Positions 42,314-50,618 of a stretch of DNA of 64,000 nt are shown in pieces. The DNA comes from Lichenicola sp964247755 (lineage in GTDB: Bacteria > Pseudomonadota > Alphaproteobacteria > Acetobacterales > Acetobacteraceae). Position 1 is the first letter of the stretch, and every line of letters starts with the position of its first letter. The notes under the pieces are model-generated. The model had not been told where the DNA came from. It saw nothing but the letters and a program-made list of their open reading frames with translations, and made no database searches. The stretch spans positions 1 to 64,000 of the forward strand of contig CAXTVX010000009.1 of assembly GCA_964247755.1 (NCBI GenBank), in the 5' to 3' direction. The translations under genes were made by a program, and so were the position numbers.

Positions 42314-43438
42314 TCAGGTCGAGGCGAGGCGGTCCCCCAGCGCCATCCAGCCGGCCGGCTCCTTGATCAGCCCCGCGACGTCGTAGGCGCCCAGCGCCCG
42401 GGTCATGCCGCGCCGCTTGAACACCTCGGCGAAGATGCGCGACGCGGGTCCTGCGTCCAGGGACGCCGCCGGCTCCTTTCCCGGCACCGGCCTGCCCTGC
42501 GCGGGTCGGGTGCCGGGCGCGAACGGCCGCGAAAAGTTCACCGGCATCCGGGGTCCCGCCACGGCGGCGACCGCCTGCTCCCCGAACGCGCGCCAGTGGA
42601 TCTCCAGGGCGGCGAGGTAGCAGGCCTCGGCCAGGCCGATCTTGATCCCGAGCCCGGCGGCGGCGCCGAAGATGGTGGCGATCGGGCCGGCGAGCGGCAC
42701 CGGCGTCGCCGCCGCCACGATCCCGACCGCACGGCTGCCTCCCTTGGCCGCCTTGGCCTTCATGATGATGTCGCACCAGCCGATGACCGTGGCGCTCTTC
42801 TGCGGCACCGACTGCGCGATCGCCCTGATCTTGAGCCAGTGGATCAGCGTGGATCCGGCGGCGTTGAGGTGGCGCGTCGTGGTCGGGACGTTGACGCCAC
42901 CGGTATGAATCGCGGCCACCCCGCCGCCGATCCCCATCATGCCGCTGCCGATCGTCTTGTAGTCGCGGCTGCGCAGGTAAGCCTGGGTGAGCGGGGACTT
43001 GGTCTCGTCGTTGGTGAAGGTGTCGGGGCTGGCGTTCCGGGAGGAAGCGGTCGCGGCGGGCCTGGGCGGGGCCTGGGCGGCGTCCTGCGTGTCCTCCTTG
43101 TCGACATGGCCGTTGGCGACGAACCAGGGGTTCGGCTTCACGTCCACGTCCTTCGACCTCCGCTTGGCGTCGAAGCCCATCCGGTACAGCGTCTGCGCCC
43201 CGGCATCCGCCAGCCCCGGCTTGCCCACGCTGGTCGCCGGGACCATGGCCAGGGTGCTGGCAAGGATGTCCGCCGCCGCGAACGCGATGGCCTTCGTGTC
43301 CGGCCTGGTCTGCTCGTCGAGCGCGAGGAAGGCCTCGTCGCGGTTGTCCTGCCGGATCGCCGCCATGTCGCCACGGGGATCCGCGCCGCCGCCGGCATAG
43401 GTGGCGTGAGGTGCCGGTATCGGTGCCGCCAGTGCCAT
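42314..43438 (-). CDS. Protein of unknown function within an efflux operon
   Basis: A 374-residue protein I do not recognise. GAGGGG lies seven bases before the ATG, and codon use fits its neighbours, so it is probably real. The N-terminal third is Pro, Asp and Lys rich and polar. Residues about 215-290 contain the hydrophobic segment GIVAAATPVPLAGPIATIFG and AAGLGIKIGLAEACYLAALEIHW, which could be a membrane hairpin. The C-terminal 80 residues are Pro/Arg-rich with a final amphipathic part. No signal peptide is seen. It lies between the DUF1656 and HlyD genes of an Aae-type pump, a position normally without an extra gene, so it may be an insertion or an unrecognised accessory component. Confidence 0.7.
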   Translation of the reverse strand: MALAAPIPAPHATYAGGGADPRGDMAAIRQDNRDEAFLALDEQTRPDTKAIAFAAADILASTLAMVPATSVGKPGLADAGAQTLYRMGFDAKRRSKDVDVKPNPWFVANGHVDKEDTQDAAQAPPRPAATASSRNASPDTFTNDETKSPLTQAYLRSRDYKTIGSGMMGIGGGVAAIHTGGVNVPTTTRHLNAAGSTLIHWLKIRAIAQSVPQKSATVIGWCDIIMKAKAAKGGSRAVGIVAAATPVPLAGPIATIFGAAAGLGIKIGLAEACYLAALEIHWRAFGEQAVAAVAGPRMPVNFSRPFAPGTRPAQGRPVPGKEPAASLDAGPASRIFAEVFKRRGMTRALGAYDVAGLIKEPAGWMALGDRLAST

Positions 43439-43526
43439 GGCCAGTCCCCTCGATCGTGTCCCGGAACAGGATCGGCGAAACCGGCCGCAACCGCAATCGC
43501 ATGACCGCTGCCGGGCCTGCGCCCGC

Positions 43527-43721
43527 TCACACGTACATCACCAGCAGCGACAGCACGCAGACGTAGAGGGCGAACTCCAGCAGCGGCAGGTGCCAGGTCC
43601 AGCGTGCCAGCCCGCTGGCCCAGATCAGCGCACGCAACGCCAGCGTGATCGGCACCGCCAGCAGGGCATAGGCGACGATCGGCGCGAACAGCACGCCGCC
43701 CAGGTGCAGCTCCGTCAGCAT
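43527..43721 (-). CDS. DUF1656 family small membrane protein (AaeX-like)
   Basis: A 64-residue protein with two hydrophobic segments, starting MLTELHLGGVLFAPIVAYA and ending LLEFALYVCVLSLLVMYV. This is the DUF1656 pattern (E.ni.Gv.v.P.l...l.a...); such proteins are encoded between the FUSC permease and the HlyD adaptor in aae-type aromatic acid efflux operons. Its start overlaps the end of the FUSC gene by 7 bases. Its function is not known. Confidence 0.88.
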   Translation of the reverse strand: MLTELHLGGVLFAPIVAYALLAVPITLALRALIWASGLARWTWHLPLLEFALYVCVLSLLVMYV

Positions 43722-45787
43722 TGCTGCCTCGTCAGCGCGCCGCGGCGGTCGATCAGCGGGCCGGCCTTGGCGAGCAGCACCGCGGCCTCGCCCAGCGTGC
43801 CGACCAGCAGCCGGACCGGATGCGGCGCCGCGGCGGGTGCTGCGTCGGGTGCCGGCAGCAGCGGCTCCGACGCACCGACCGCCGCTCCCATCGCCGCGGC
43901 CGCCCGCTCCGGCGACGCCCGCAGCCGTCGCAGCGCCGCGAGCGCCTGCAGCACCGCGTGGTGGCCGGCTTCGCCCAGCGCCGGCTCGGACCGCAGCGCC
44001 TGCAGCGTCAGCACAACCCGGCCCAGCGCCACCGCGGCGAACGCCGCCTGCAGCGGGCCGACCTGGTCCAGGCCGGGCACCTGCTGCATCCGCTGGACCA
44101 GGCGCAGGATCTTCTGCATCTGCCGGTTCTGCCAGGCTTCCCACACCGCAGGGCCGTGACGCGCGTGCGGCCGGGCCAGCCGTTCCACCGACCGCCCCAG
44201 CGAGGCCGCCAGCCGGGCGACCTCGCGCGACGGGTCGACCGGCAGCAGCACCCGGAACACCACCACCAGGCAGACCACGCCGACCGTGAACGCTTCCCAG
44301 GTGTTGAGCAGGGCGATGTCGTCGAAGGTGATCGGGTTGTGGATGTTCACCATGGCGTTGAAGAACACCACGTAGCCGAACGCCCGCAGGCCATGGCGCG
44401 GGTGGAACTGCAGCCAGATCCCCGGTGCCAGGCACAGGCACAGCGAGCCCCACAGCAGCGGGAAGCCGGCGATCTGCGGCAGCAGGAACACCTGGGCCCC
44501 GAGGCTGGCCGGGATCGCCAGCAGGGTGCCGATCGCGAAGCTGACGCTGGCCTGCGACGCCGACGGGTTGGTCGACAGCAGGCACGCGGCCGGAACCAGG
44601 TAGGACAGCAGCGTCGGCCCCGACGGCCACTGCGTCACGTACCAGAACAGCCCGCCCAGCAGCGTGACCAGCCCGCCGCGCATCCCGTTGCGCAGCGCCG
44701 CGGTCCAGTCCAGGTAGGGGAGCGGATGCCGCCGGATGCCGCCGCTGCCGCGTCCGCCCAGGTCGCCGACCGCCTGGGCCAGCTGCTCCAGCAGGTCGTG
44801 CTCGTGCAGCACCACGGTCAGCGCCGCCGGATCGGCGGTCGCGGCGCTGATCGTCCGCAGCTCCGCCCTGGCCGCCTCGATCGGCGGCAGCGCGGCGGCG
44901 AGGCCGCCCGGTTGCAGCCGGGCCAGCCGTTCCATGGTCCCGTGCGCGGTCCGCCGCGCCGCGTCCACACCCTCGTCGTCCTGCCGGAGCCGGTCATGCA
45001 GAGGCTCCAGCGTGCTCAGCAGCCCGAGCAGCCCTGCCCCGCCCTGGCGCAGCCGCATCATCCGCCTGCGCACCGCGGTGCTGTCGGCGCCGGCGTACAC
45101 GATCTGCTCGTCCAGCGCGTTGACCCGGCGAAGCAGCTCCGCCCGCGGCAGCGTCGCGGTCCAGCCTGCCGGCGGGCCGCGATAGGCCAGGAACGCGGCA
45201 GCCACGTCGCGCACCAGCGCCTCGATGGCAGCCTCGAGCCGCGACGGCTTCGGCAAGGTGGTCAGCAGGAACACCAGCGCCGTGACGACCAGCCCGACCG
45301 ACACCGAGGACACCCGCGACAGCGCGCCGAGGAAGATGTCCTGCGGGTCGGCGAACGAGCCGGCGGCGACGATGATGATGGTGTAGCCGGCCAGCACCGC
45401 GCCATAGGCCCGGAAATAGCGCAGCAGCGTGGAGACCACGCAGGCGAGGCCGATGCACAGCGACAGGGCCGCCGTGAACAGGACCGGCGACTGCGCGAAC
45501 ACGGCGAACAGCGCCACCGCGGCGGCGGCGCCGAGCACGGTGCCGAACAGCCGCCACAGGCTTTTCGACACCAGCGCGCCGGTGACCGGGTTGGCCACGA
45601 TCAGCACGGTGGTTACCGAGGACAGCGGCGACAACAGTTGCAGCGAGAACGACACGTAGAGCGCCAGGCCGATCGCCAGCATGGTGCGCAGCGTGTAGGC
45701 CAGCGTCGGCAGCAGCGGCCGCACCGTGGCAGCCAGCTCGGGCCACCACAGCGAGGCCCGGGCCGGGGGCGCCGCCAGCTCGTTCAT
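43715..45787 (-). CDS. FUSC-family efflux permease (AaeB-like)
   Basis: A 690-residue inner-membrane transporter with two blocks of membrane helices (about 25-180 and 375-530) separated by a long cytoplasmic region, the usual FUSC layout. SLQLLSPLSSVTTVLIVANPVTGALVSKS, YGAVLAGYTIIIVA and TEST-like second-half blocks LSYLVPAACLLSTNPSAS and FGYVVFFNAMVNIHNPITFD are seen. Relatives such as AaeB export p-hydroxybenzoate and other aromatic carboxylates. It is the first gene of the minus-strand run ending in the NodT lipoprotein. Confidence 0.92.
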   Translation of the reverse strand: MNELAAPPARASLWWPELAATVRPLLPTLAYTLRTMLAIGLALYVSFSLQLLSPLSSVTTVLIVANPVTGALVSKSLWRLFGTVLGAAAAVALFAVFAQSPVLFTAALSLCIGLACVVSTLLRYFRAYGAVLAGYTIIIVAAGSFADPQDIFLGALSRVSSVSVGLVVTALVFLLTTLPKPSRLEAAIEALVRDVAAAFLAYRGPPAGWTATLPRAELLRRVNALDEQIVYAGADSTAVRRRMMRLRQGGAGLLGLLSTLEPLHDRLRQDDEGVDAARRTAHGTMERLARLQPGGLAAALPPIEAARAELRTISAATADPAALTVVLHEHDLLEQLAQAVGDLGGRGSGGIRRHPLPYLDWTAALRNGMRGGLVTLLGGLFWYVTQWPSGPTLLSYLVPAACLLSTNPSASQASVSFAIGTLLAIPASLGAQVFLLPQIAGFPLLWGSLCLCLAPGIWLQFHPRHGLRAFGYVVFFNAMVNIHNPITFDDIALLNTWEAFTVGVVCLVVVFRVLLPVDPSREVARLAASLGRSVERLARPHARHGPAVWEAWQNRQMQKILRLVQRMQQVPGLDQVGPLQAAFAAVALGRVVLTLQALRSEPALGEAGHHAVLQALAALRRLRASPERAAAAMGAAVGASEPLLPAPDAAPAAAPHPVRLLVGTLGEAAVLLAKAGPLIDRRGALTRQQC

Positions 45788-45845
45788 CCCGTGGGCTCAA
45801 GCCCGGGATGGGTGCCGCGGGCACCCATCCCGATGGCGGCCGGGT

Positions 45846-46667
45846 TCAGCCGGAAACGGGCACCGGGTCGATCGCAGGCATCGGCGCCGGCGCCGGCCTG
45901 GCGGCCTGGAACGGCTCGCCCGCCGGCTGCGCCGACGAACGCGCGCCTTCAGTGATCATCTCCAGCCGTCCGGTCACCTGACCGCCATCCTCGACCTGCA
46001 GCCGGCGGCACTTGGCGGTGCCGATCAGCCGGCCGGTGGCGCGTATGGTGAGGTTGCCGCGTGCGGTCAGGGTGCCGTCGACGGTCCCGGCCAGCTCCGC
46101 GTCCTCGACCTCGACCTCGCCGCGGAACACGCCGCCCTGTGCCACCGACAGCTCGGCGGCATGGATCATGGTCGCCTCGACCGTGCCCTCGACCACCAGG
46201 CGCTCGGCATCCTGCACCACGCCCTGCACGCTGATGCCGCGGCCGACCACCAGGGTGCGGCGCTCCACCGCATCCTTCTTCGGACCGGCACCTGCCTGTG
46301 CGGCACCCGGGCTGCCCGGCATCTGCGGGCGCGCCTGCAGGACCGGGGCCTGGGGGACACCCGGCGCCGGACCCGATGCGGGCGGGGACGGCGGTGCTGG
46401 GAACGGCGAACGACCCATGGGGGACTCCTTCGATGTGGGGGACGATGCGGGTTGGGGAATGGTCTGGTCGAGGATCTGGCCGGAGCTCTGGATCGGGCTC
46501 GGGACGGTCGGCCTGGATGCCGATGCCCCGGGGGAGGCGAGGGTCGGCGAAGGCGTCGGCGTGGAAGGGGCAAGCGGGGGGAACGTGGACGCGACGGATG
46601 GAGCCGCCGTGGTGGTCGGCAGCGCGCCCGGGGTGGCGATCTCGTCCGGCTTGCGTCGCTTGAACAC
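45846..46667 (-). CDS. Bactofilin (polymer-forming cytoskeletal protein)
   Basis: A 273-residue protein. The N-terminal 120 residues are a disordered Pro/Ser/Thr linker after MFKRRKPDE. Residues about 130-240 are the bactofilin beta-helix: RTLVVGRGISVQGVVQDAERLVVEGTVEATMI, AELSVAQGGVFRGEVEVEDAELAGTVDGTL, LTIRATGRLIGTAKCRRLQVEDGG. Bactofilins polymerise without nucleotide and scaffold cell-wall or polar structures. The start is a GTG at 46667 giving a MFKRRK-like N-terminus, preceded by seven G residues. A TTGAAC-GT-GTTCAA inverted repeat covers the start codon. A longer frame to 46778 is unlikely. Confidence 0.9.
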   Translation of the reverse strand: MFKRRKPDEIATPGALPTTTAAPSVASTFPPLAPSTPTPSPTLASPGASASRPTVPSPIQSSGQILDQTIPQPASSPTSKESPMGRSPFPAPPSPPASGPAPGVPQAPVLQARPQMPGSPGAAQAGAGPKKDAVERRTLVVGRGISVQGVVQDAERLVVEGTVEATMIHAAELSVAQGGVFRGEVEVEDAELAGTVDGTLTARGNLTIRATGRLIGTAKCRRLQVEDGGQVTGRLEMITEGARSSAQPAGEPFQAARPAPAPMPAIDPVPVSG

Positions 46668-46873
46668 GTTCAACCCCCCCGCTGTCCTGTCGATACCTGG
46701 TCCCGCGCACCTGCCCGTCCTGGGCTGCGGAACCGGTGCCCGGCTTACACGCTGCGCACCGCAGCGGACAAGCGGCAACGGGCCGGCTGCGACGTGTTGC
46801 GGCTGTCCCGGCCCGGTGCTAGCGGACGCCGTGCCGGCCGGCCCGGCCCGGTATCGCCCAAGGATCCGCCCGC

Positions 46874-47896
46874 TTGAGCCTCGCCACCCTGTCCCGCGAC
46901 GCCCGCCACGACCTGCTGTGCATCGGCAACGCCATCGTCGACGTCCTGGCCCCGGTGTCGGCCGGGATGCCGGAGGCCGACGGTCTGGTCCCGGGCAGCA
47001 TGACCCTGATCGACGCCCGGCGCGCCGAGTCGCTGTATCGCCGGCTGGACCGGCGGCAGCAGACCGGCGGCGGCTCGGCCGCGAACACCGCGGTGGTGGC
47101 GGCCGCCCTGGGCGCGCGCACCGCCTATCTGGGGCTGGTGGCGGACGACCCGCTCGGCCTCGCCTTTGCCGCCGACCTGCGCACAGCCGGCATCCACTAC
47201 CCGTCGCGTCCGCTGCACGCCGACCGCGCCGACGGGCGCGGCACCGCGCGCTGCCTGATCCTGGTCACGCCGGACGGACAGCGCACCATGAACACCTATC
47301 TCGGCGCCTGCACCGCCTTCGGGCCGGACGACGTCGATGACGACACGGTGTGCAACAGCCGGATCACCTATCTCGAAGGCTACCTGTTCGACCCGCCGGA
47401 CGCGCAGGACGCGTTCCGGCATGCGGCCCGGCTGGCGCAGGAGGCCGGCCGCACGGTGGCGCTGTCGCTGTCCGACGCCTTCTGCGTCGACCGCCACCGC
47501 ACCGCGTTCCGGGCGCTGGCTGCCGGCCACGTCGACATCCTGTTCGCCAACGAGGACGAGATCGTCTCGCTGTACGGCGCCGACGGGTTCGAACAGGCGG
47601 CGGAACAGGCCGGGCGCGAGGTCGAGCTGGCGGTGCTGACGCGGGGTGCCAGGGGAAGCGTGGTGTTCCGCCACGGCGCGCGCACCGACATCCCGCCGGT
47701 GCCGGCCAGTGTGGTCGACAGCACCGGCGCCGGCGACGCCTATGCGGCGGGCTTCCTGGCCGGACTGGCGCAGGAGCTGCCGGTGGCCGAGTGCGGCCGC
47801 ATGGGCAGCGTCGCGGCGTCCGAGGTGATCGGCCATTTCGGCGCCCGTCCCGAGGCCGACCTGCGTGCGCTGCTGGCCGGCCACGCGTCCGCCTGA
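46874..47896 (+). CDS. PfkB-family carbohydrate kinase (adenosine kinase-like)
   Basis: A 340-residue ribokinase-fold sugar or nucleoside kinase. LLCIGNAIVDVLAPV, GGGSAANTAVVAAALGARTAYLGLVADDPLG, TYLGACTAF, the ANEDEI segment and the catalytic anion-hole motif DSTGAGDAYAAGFL are all present. The arrangement and length fit adenosine kinase or ribokinase-like proteins of Alphaproteobacteria. The start is a TTG at 46874 with AAGGAT upstream. It is not near the sugar ABC operon at 36 kb, so a nucleoside substrate is at least as likely as a sugar. Confidence 0.9.
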   Translation: MSLATLSRDARHDLLCIGNAIVDVLAPVSAGMPEADGLVPGSMTLIDARRAESLYRRLDRRQQTGGGSAANTAVVAAALGARTAYLGLVADDPLGLAFAADLRTAGIHYPSRPLHADRADGRGTARCLILVTPDGQRTMNTYLGACTAFGPDDVDDDTVCNSRITYLEGYLFDPPDAQDAFRHAARLAQEAGRTVALSLSDAFCVDRHRTAFRALAAGHVDILFANEDEIVSLYGADGFEQAAEQAGREVELAVLTRGARGSVVFRHGARTDIPPVPASVVDSTGAGDAYAAGFLAGLAQELPVAECGRMGSVAASEVIGHFGARPEADLRALLAGHASA

Positions 47897-48078
47897 CCGG
47901 GCCCGGGGCATTTTGGACGTGCAAATGCTGTCCTGCCGCATTATCTAGCGGCCATCTACCTCCCTGATCGGGGCCGAAGCGGGCCCGCCTGTGCCGTTCC
48001 CATCCGGTTCGATCCGGACCGGGATGGCATTCGCACATCATCCCGCCTGCCCGGACCGAACGAAAGCCAGTCGCCCGC

Positions 48079-49902
48079 ATGGACATCCGCAACATCGCCA
48101 TCATCGCCCACGTCGATCATGGCAAGACCACCCTGGTCGACCAGCTGCTGCGGCAGTCCGGCTCGTTCCGCGAGAACCAGGTGGTGGCGGAGCGGGCGAT
48201 GGACCGCAACGACCTGGAGCGCGAGCGCGGCATCACCATCCTGGCCAAGTGCACCAGCGTGGTGTGGAAGAACACCCGCATCAACATCATCGACACCCCC
48301 GGCCACGCCGATTTCGGCGGCGAGGTCGAGCGCATCCTGAACATGGTGGACGGCGCCATTGTGCTGGTGGACGCGGCCGAAGGTGCCCTGCCGCAGACCA
48401 AGTTCGTGCTGACCAAGGCGTTGGCCCGCGGCATCAAGCCGATCGTGGTGGTGAACAAGGTGGATCGCCAGGACTCGCGTCCGGACGAGGTCCACACCGA
48501 GATGTTCGACCTGTTCGCAGCGCTCGGCGCCAACGACGAGCAGCTCGACTTCCCGATGCTGTTCGCATCAGGCCGCCAGGGCTGGGCCGATCTGGAGCTG
48601 GAGGGCGCCCGCAAGGATCTGGCGCCACTCTACGACATGGTGCTCAGCCACGTGCCGTCGCCGTCCTGCGACAAGGACAAGCCGTTCGCCATGGTCGCCT
48701 CGATCCTGGAGGCCGACCCGTTCCTGGGCCGGGTACTGACCGGCCGGGTCGAGCAGGGCCGGGCGCGCACCAACATGCCGGTGCGCGTGCTGCGCGCCGA
48801 CGGCTCGGTGGTGGAAACCGGCCGCCTGACCAAGCTGCTGAGCTTCCGCGGGCTGGAGCGTGTGCCGGCGGACGAGGTCGAGGCGGGCGACATCGTGGCC
48901 ATCGCCGGATTGTCCGAGGCGACCATTCCGGAGACCATCGCCTCGCCGGAGGTGACCGCGGCGCTGCCGGCGATCCCGGTGGATCCGCCGACCTTGTCGA
49001 TGACCTTCCGGCTCAACGACGGCCCGCTCGGCGGTCGCGAGGGCAAGAAGGTCACCTCGCGGCAGATACGCGACCGGCTGTTCAAGGAGGTGGAGGGCAA
49101 CGTCGCCATCCGCGTCACCGACAGCCCTGAGAGCGAGGCGTTCGAGGTCGCAGGACGCGGCGAGCTGCAGCTCGGCGTGCTGATCGAGCAGATGCGTCGC
49201 GAAGGCTTCGAGCTCACTATCGGCCGGCCGCGCGTGCTGACCCGGGAGAACTCGGAGACGGGGGATCGCGAGGAGCCGTTCGAGGAGGTGCTGGTCGACG
49301 TGGACGAGCCGTTCTCGGGAATCGTCGTGGAGAAGCTGAGCATACGCAAGGGCGTGATGCAGGACATGCGGCCGTCCGGCGGCGGCAAGGTGCGCCTGAC
49401 CTTCCTGATTCCGTCGCGCGGCCTGATCGGCTACCACAACGAGTTCCTCACCGACACGCGCGGCACCGGCATCATGAACCGGCTGTTCGCCGGCTATCAG
49501 CCCTGGGCCGGCTCCATCGCCGGACGGGTGAAGGGCTCGCTGATCTCGTCCGAGGACGGGGCGGCGGTGCAGTACTCGCTGTTCTCGCTGCAGGAGCGCG
49601 GCGCGCTGTTCGTCGATCCGGGCGAGAAGGTCTATGTCGGCATGATCCTGGGCGAGCATTCCCGCGAGAACGACCTCGAGGTGAACCCGATCAAGGAAAA
49701 GAAGCTCACCAACATCCGTGCCGCCGGCAAGGACGAGGCGCTTCTGCTGACGCCACCGCGACGCATGAGCCTGGAACAGGCGATCGCCTACATCGAGGAC
49801 GACGAGCTGGTCGAGGTGACGCCGTCCGCGGTGCGGATCCGCAAGCGCTATCTCAACCCGAACGAGCGCAAGAAGATGGAGAAGCGCGGCGACGCCGCCT
49901 GA
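48079..49902 (+). CDS. typA: Translational GTPase TypA/BipA
   Basis: A 607-residue ribosome-associated GTPase important at low temperature and under stress. The G domain has AHVDHGKTT (10-18), switch region RERGITI, DTPGHADF and NKVDR. Domains II and III follow (GREGKKVTSRQIRDRL, EVAGRGELQLGVLIEQMRREGFE), then the BipA-specific C-terminal domain with SRGLIGYHNEFLTDTRGTGI and KKLTNIRAAGKDEA. The length and order are standard. It is transcribed alone, with a GC-rich hairpin after the stop. Confidence 0.97.
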   Translation: MDIRNIAIIAHVDHGKTTLVDQLLRQSGSFRENQVVAERAMDRNDLERERGITILAKCTSVVWKNTRINIIDTPGHADFGGEVERILNMVDGAIVLVDAAEGALPQTKFVLTKALARGIKPIVVVNKVDRQDSRPDEVHTEMFDLFAALGANDEQLDFPMLFASGRQGWADLELEGARKDLAPLYDMVLSHVPSPSCDKDKPFAMVASILEADPFLGRVLTGRVEQGRARTNMPVRVLRADGSVVETGRLTKLLSFRGLERVPADEVEAGDIVAIAGLSEATIPETIASPEVTAALPAIPVDPPTLSMTFRLNDGPLGGREGKKVTSRQIRDRLFKEVEGNVAIRVTDSPESEAFEVAGRGELQLGVLIEQMRREGFELTIGRPRVLTRENSETGDREEPFEEVLVDVDEPFSGIVVEKLSIRKGVMQDMRPSGGGKVRLTFLIPSRGLIGYHNEFLTDTRGTGIMNRLFAGYQPWAGSIAGRVKGSLISSEDGAAVQYSLFSLQERGALFVDPGEKVYVGMILGEHSRENDLEVNPIKEKKLTNIRAAGKDEALLLTPPRRMSLEQAIAYIEDDELVEVTPSAVRIRKRYLNPNERKKMEKRGDAA

Positions 49903-50210
49903 ACCAGGCAATTTCTCGCTTCGCGTGGACCACCCGGTCCCGCGAGCGCGGAAACGTTTCTTGGGCGATTTCAACGGTCTGGCCCGCATGTTGCCACCCG
50001 TTGCCCATTTCTGCCACGAAATCGACACGAATCACTGGCCGCTTCAGCAAGATTGTGTGGTATTTCAGGCACCTGCGACGGAAACCTGAGCGCGTTGCCG
50101 AACTTTGCCCCGCGACGCGGTCGGGACTGCGTGGTATGGCACCTCGGCGCACCGACCCTGCCCGGGGTTTGGCACCGCAGCCCCCACCTGTCCCATCCGC
50201 GGAGTCCCCC
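49903..50210. other. 308-base intergenic region after typA
   Basis: Contains a probable terminator hairpin near its start and a perfect 10-base palindrome GAAACGTTTC at 49951-49960. Its right half is less GC-rich than its surroundings and is likely to hold the promoter of the small secreted protein gene, but no clear -35/-10 pair was identified. Confidence 0.5.
49922..49944 (+). terminator. Hairpin after typA, possible terminator
   Basis: CGCGTGGACC, loop ACCC, GGTCCCGCG: nine base pairs with one bulged T, starting 20 bases after the typA stop. A short TTTCTT run follows about 12 bases later rather than immediately, so intrinsic termination may be weak. Confidence 0.35.
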
Positions 50211-50534
50211 ATGACGTTCAAGACCCGGTTCCTCGCTGCCCTGTCGACCGCTGCCCTGCTGGGCGCCGCGGCTCCGGCCGTCGCACAGACCACCACCGCC
50301 CCGGCCACGACCCCGCCGTCGACGATGGCGCCGAACACCATGTCGCCCGCCACCCCGGCCCCGAGCACGATGGCTCCCGCCCCCACCACCTCCGCACCGA
50401 GCACGACCGCACCGTCCACCGACTCGTCGTCGGCCTCCAGCAGCAGCATGGCGCCGAAGAAGACCACCCGGCACCACAAGAAGACCACCCACCACAAGAA
50501 GGCGGCGGCCTCGACCGAGGCGGCACCGCAGTAA
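50211..50534 (+). CDS. Small secreted Ser/Thr/Pro/Ala-rich protein with His-Lys tail
   Basis: A 107-residue protein with a clear signal peptide (MTFKTRFLAALSTAALLGAA, cut after AVA before QT). The mature part is low complexity: many Thr, Ala, Pro, Ser in TTTAPATTPPSTMAPN-type repeats, then a basic tail with the KKTTRHHKKTTHHKKAAA pattern. Such proteins are common in Acetobacteraceae and are of unknown function; the His/Lys tail might bind metal or anionic polymer. GGAG lies before the ATG. It is 84 bases upstream of the AmpG-like gene on the same strand. Confidence 0.8.
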   Translation: MTFKTRFLAALSTAALLGAAAPAVAQTTTAPATTPPSTMAPNTMSPATPAPSTMAPAPTTSAPSTTAPSTDSSSASSSSMAPKKTTRHHKKTTHHKKAAASTEAAPQ

Positions 50535-50618
50535 CCTGCGGGCCATTCGTGACCTGACCGGTGCGCAGGAGCGGGCGACCGTCTTCTCCTGCGCGCCTGT
50601 TTCCGTCGGACGGTCCTG

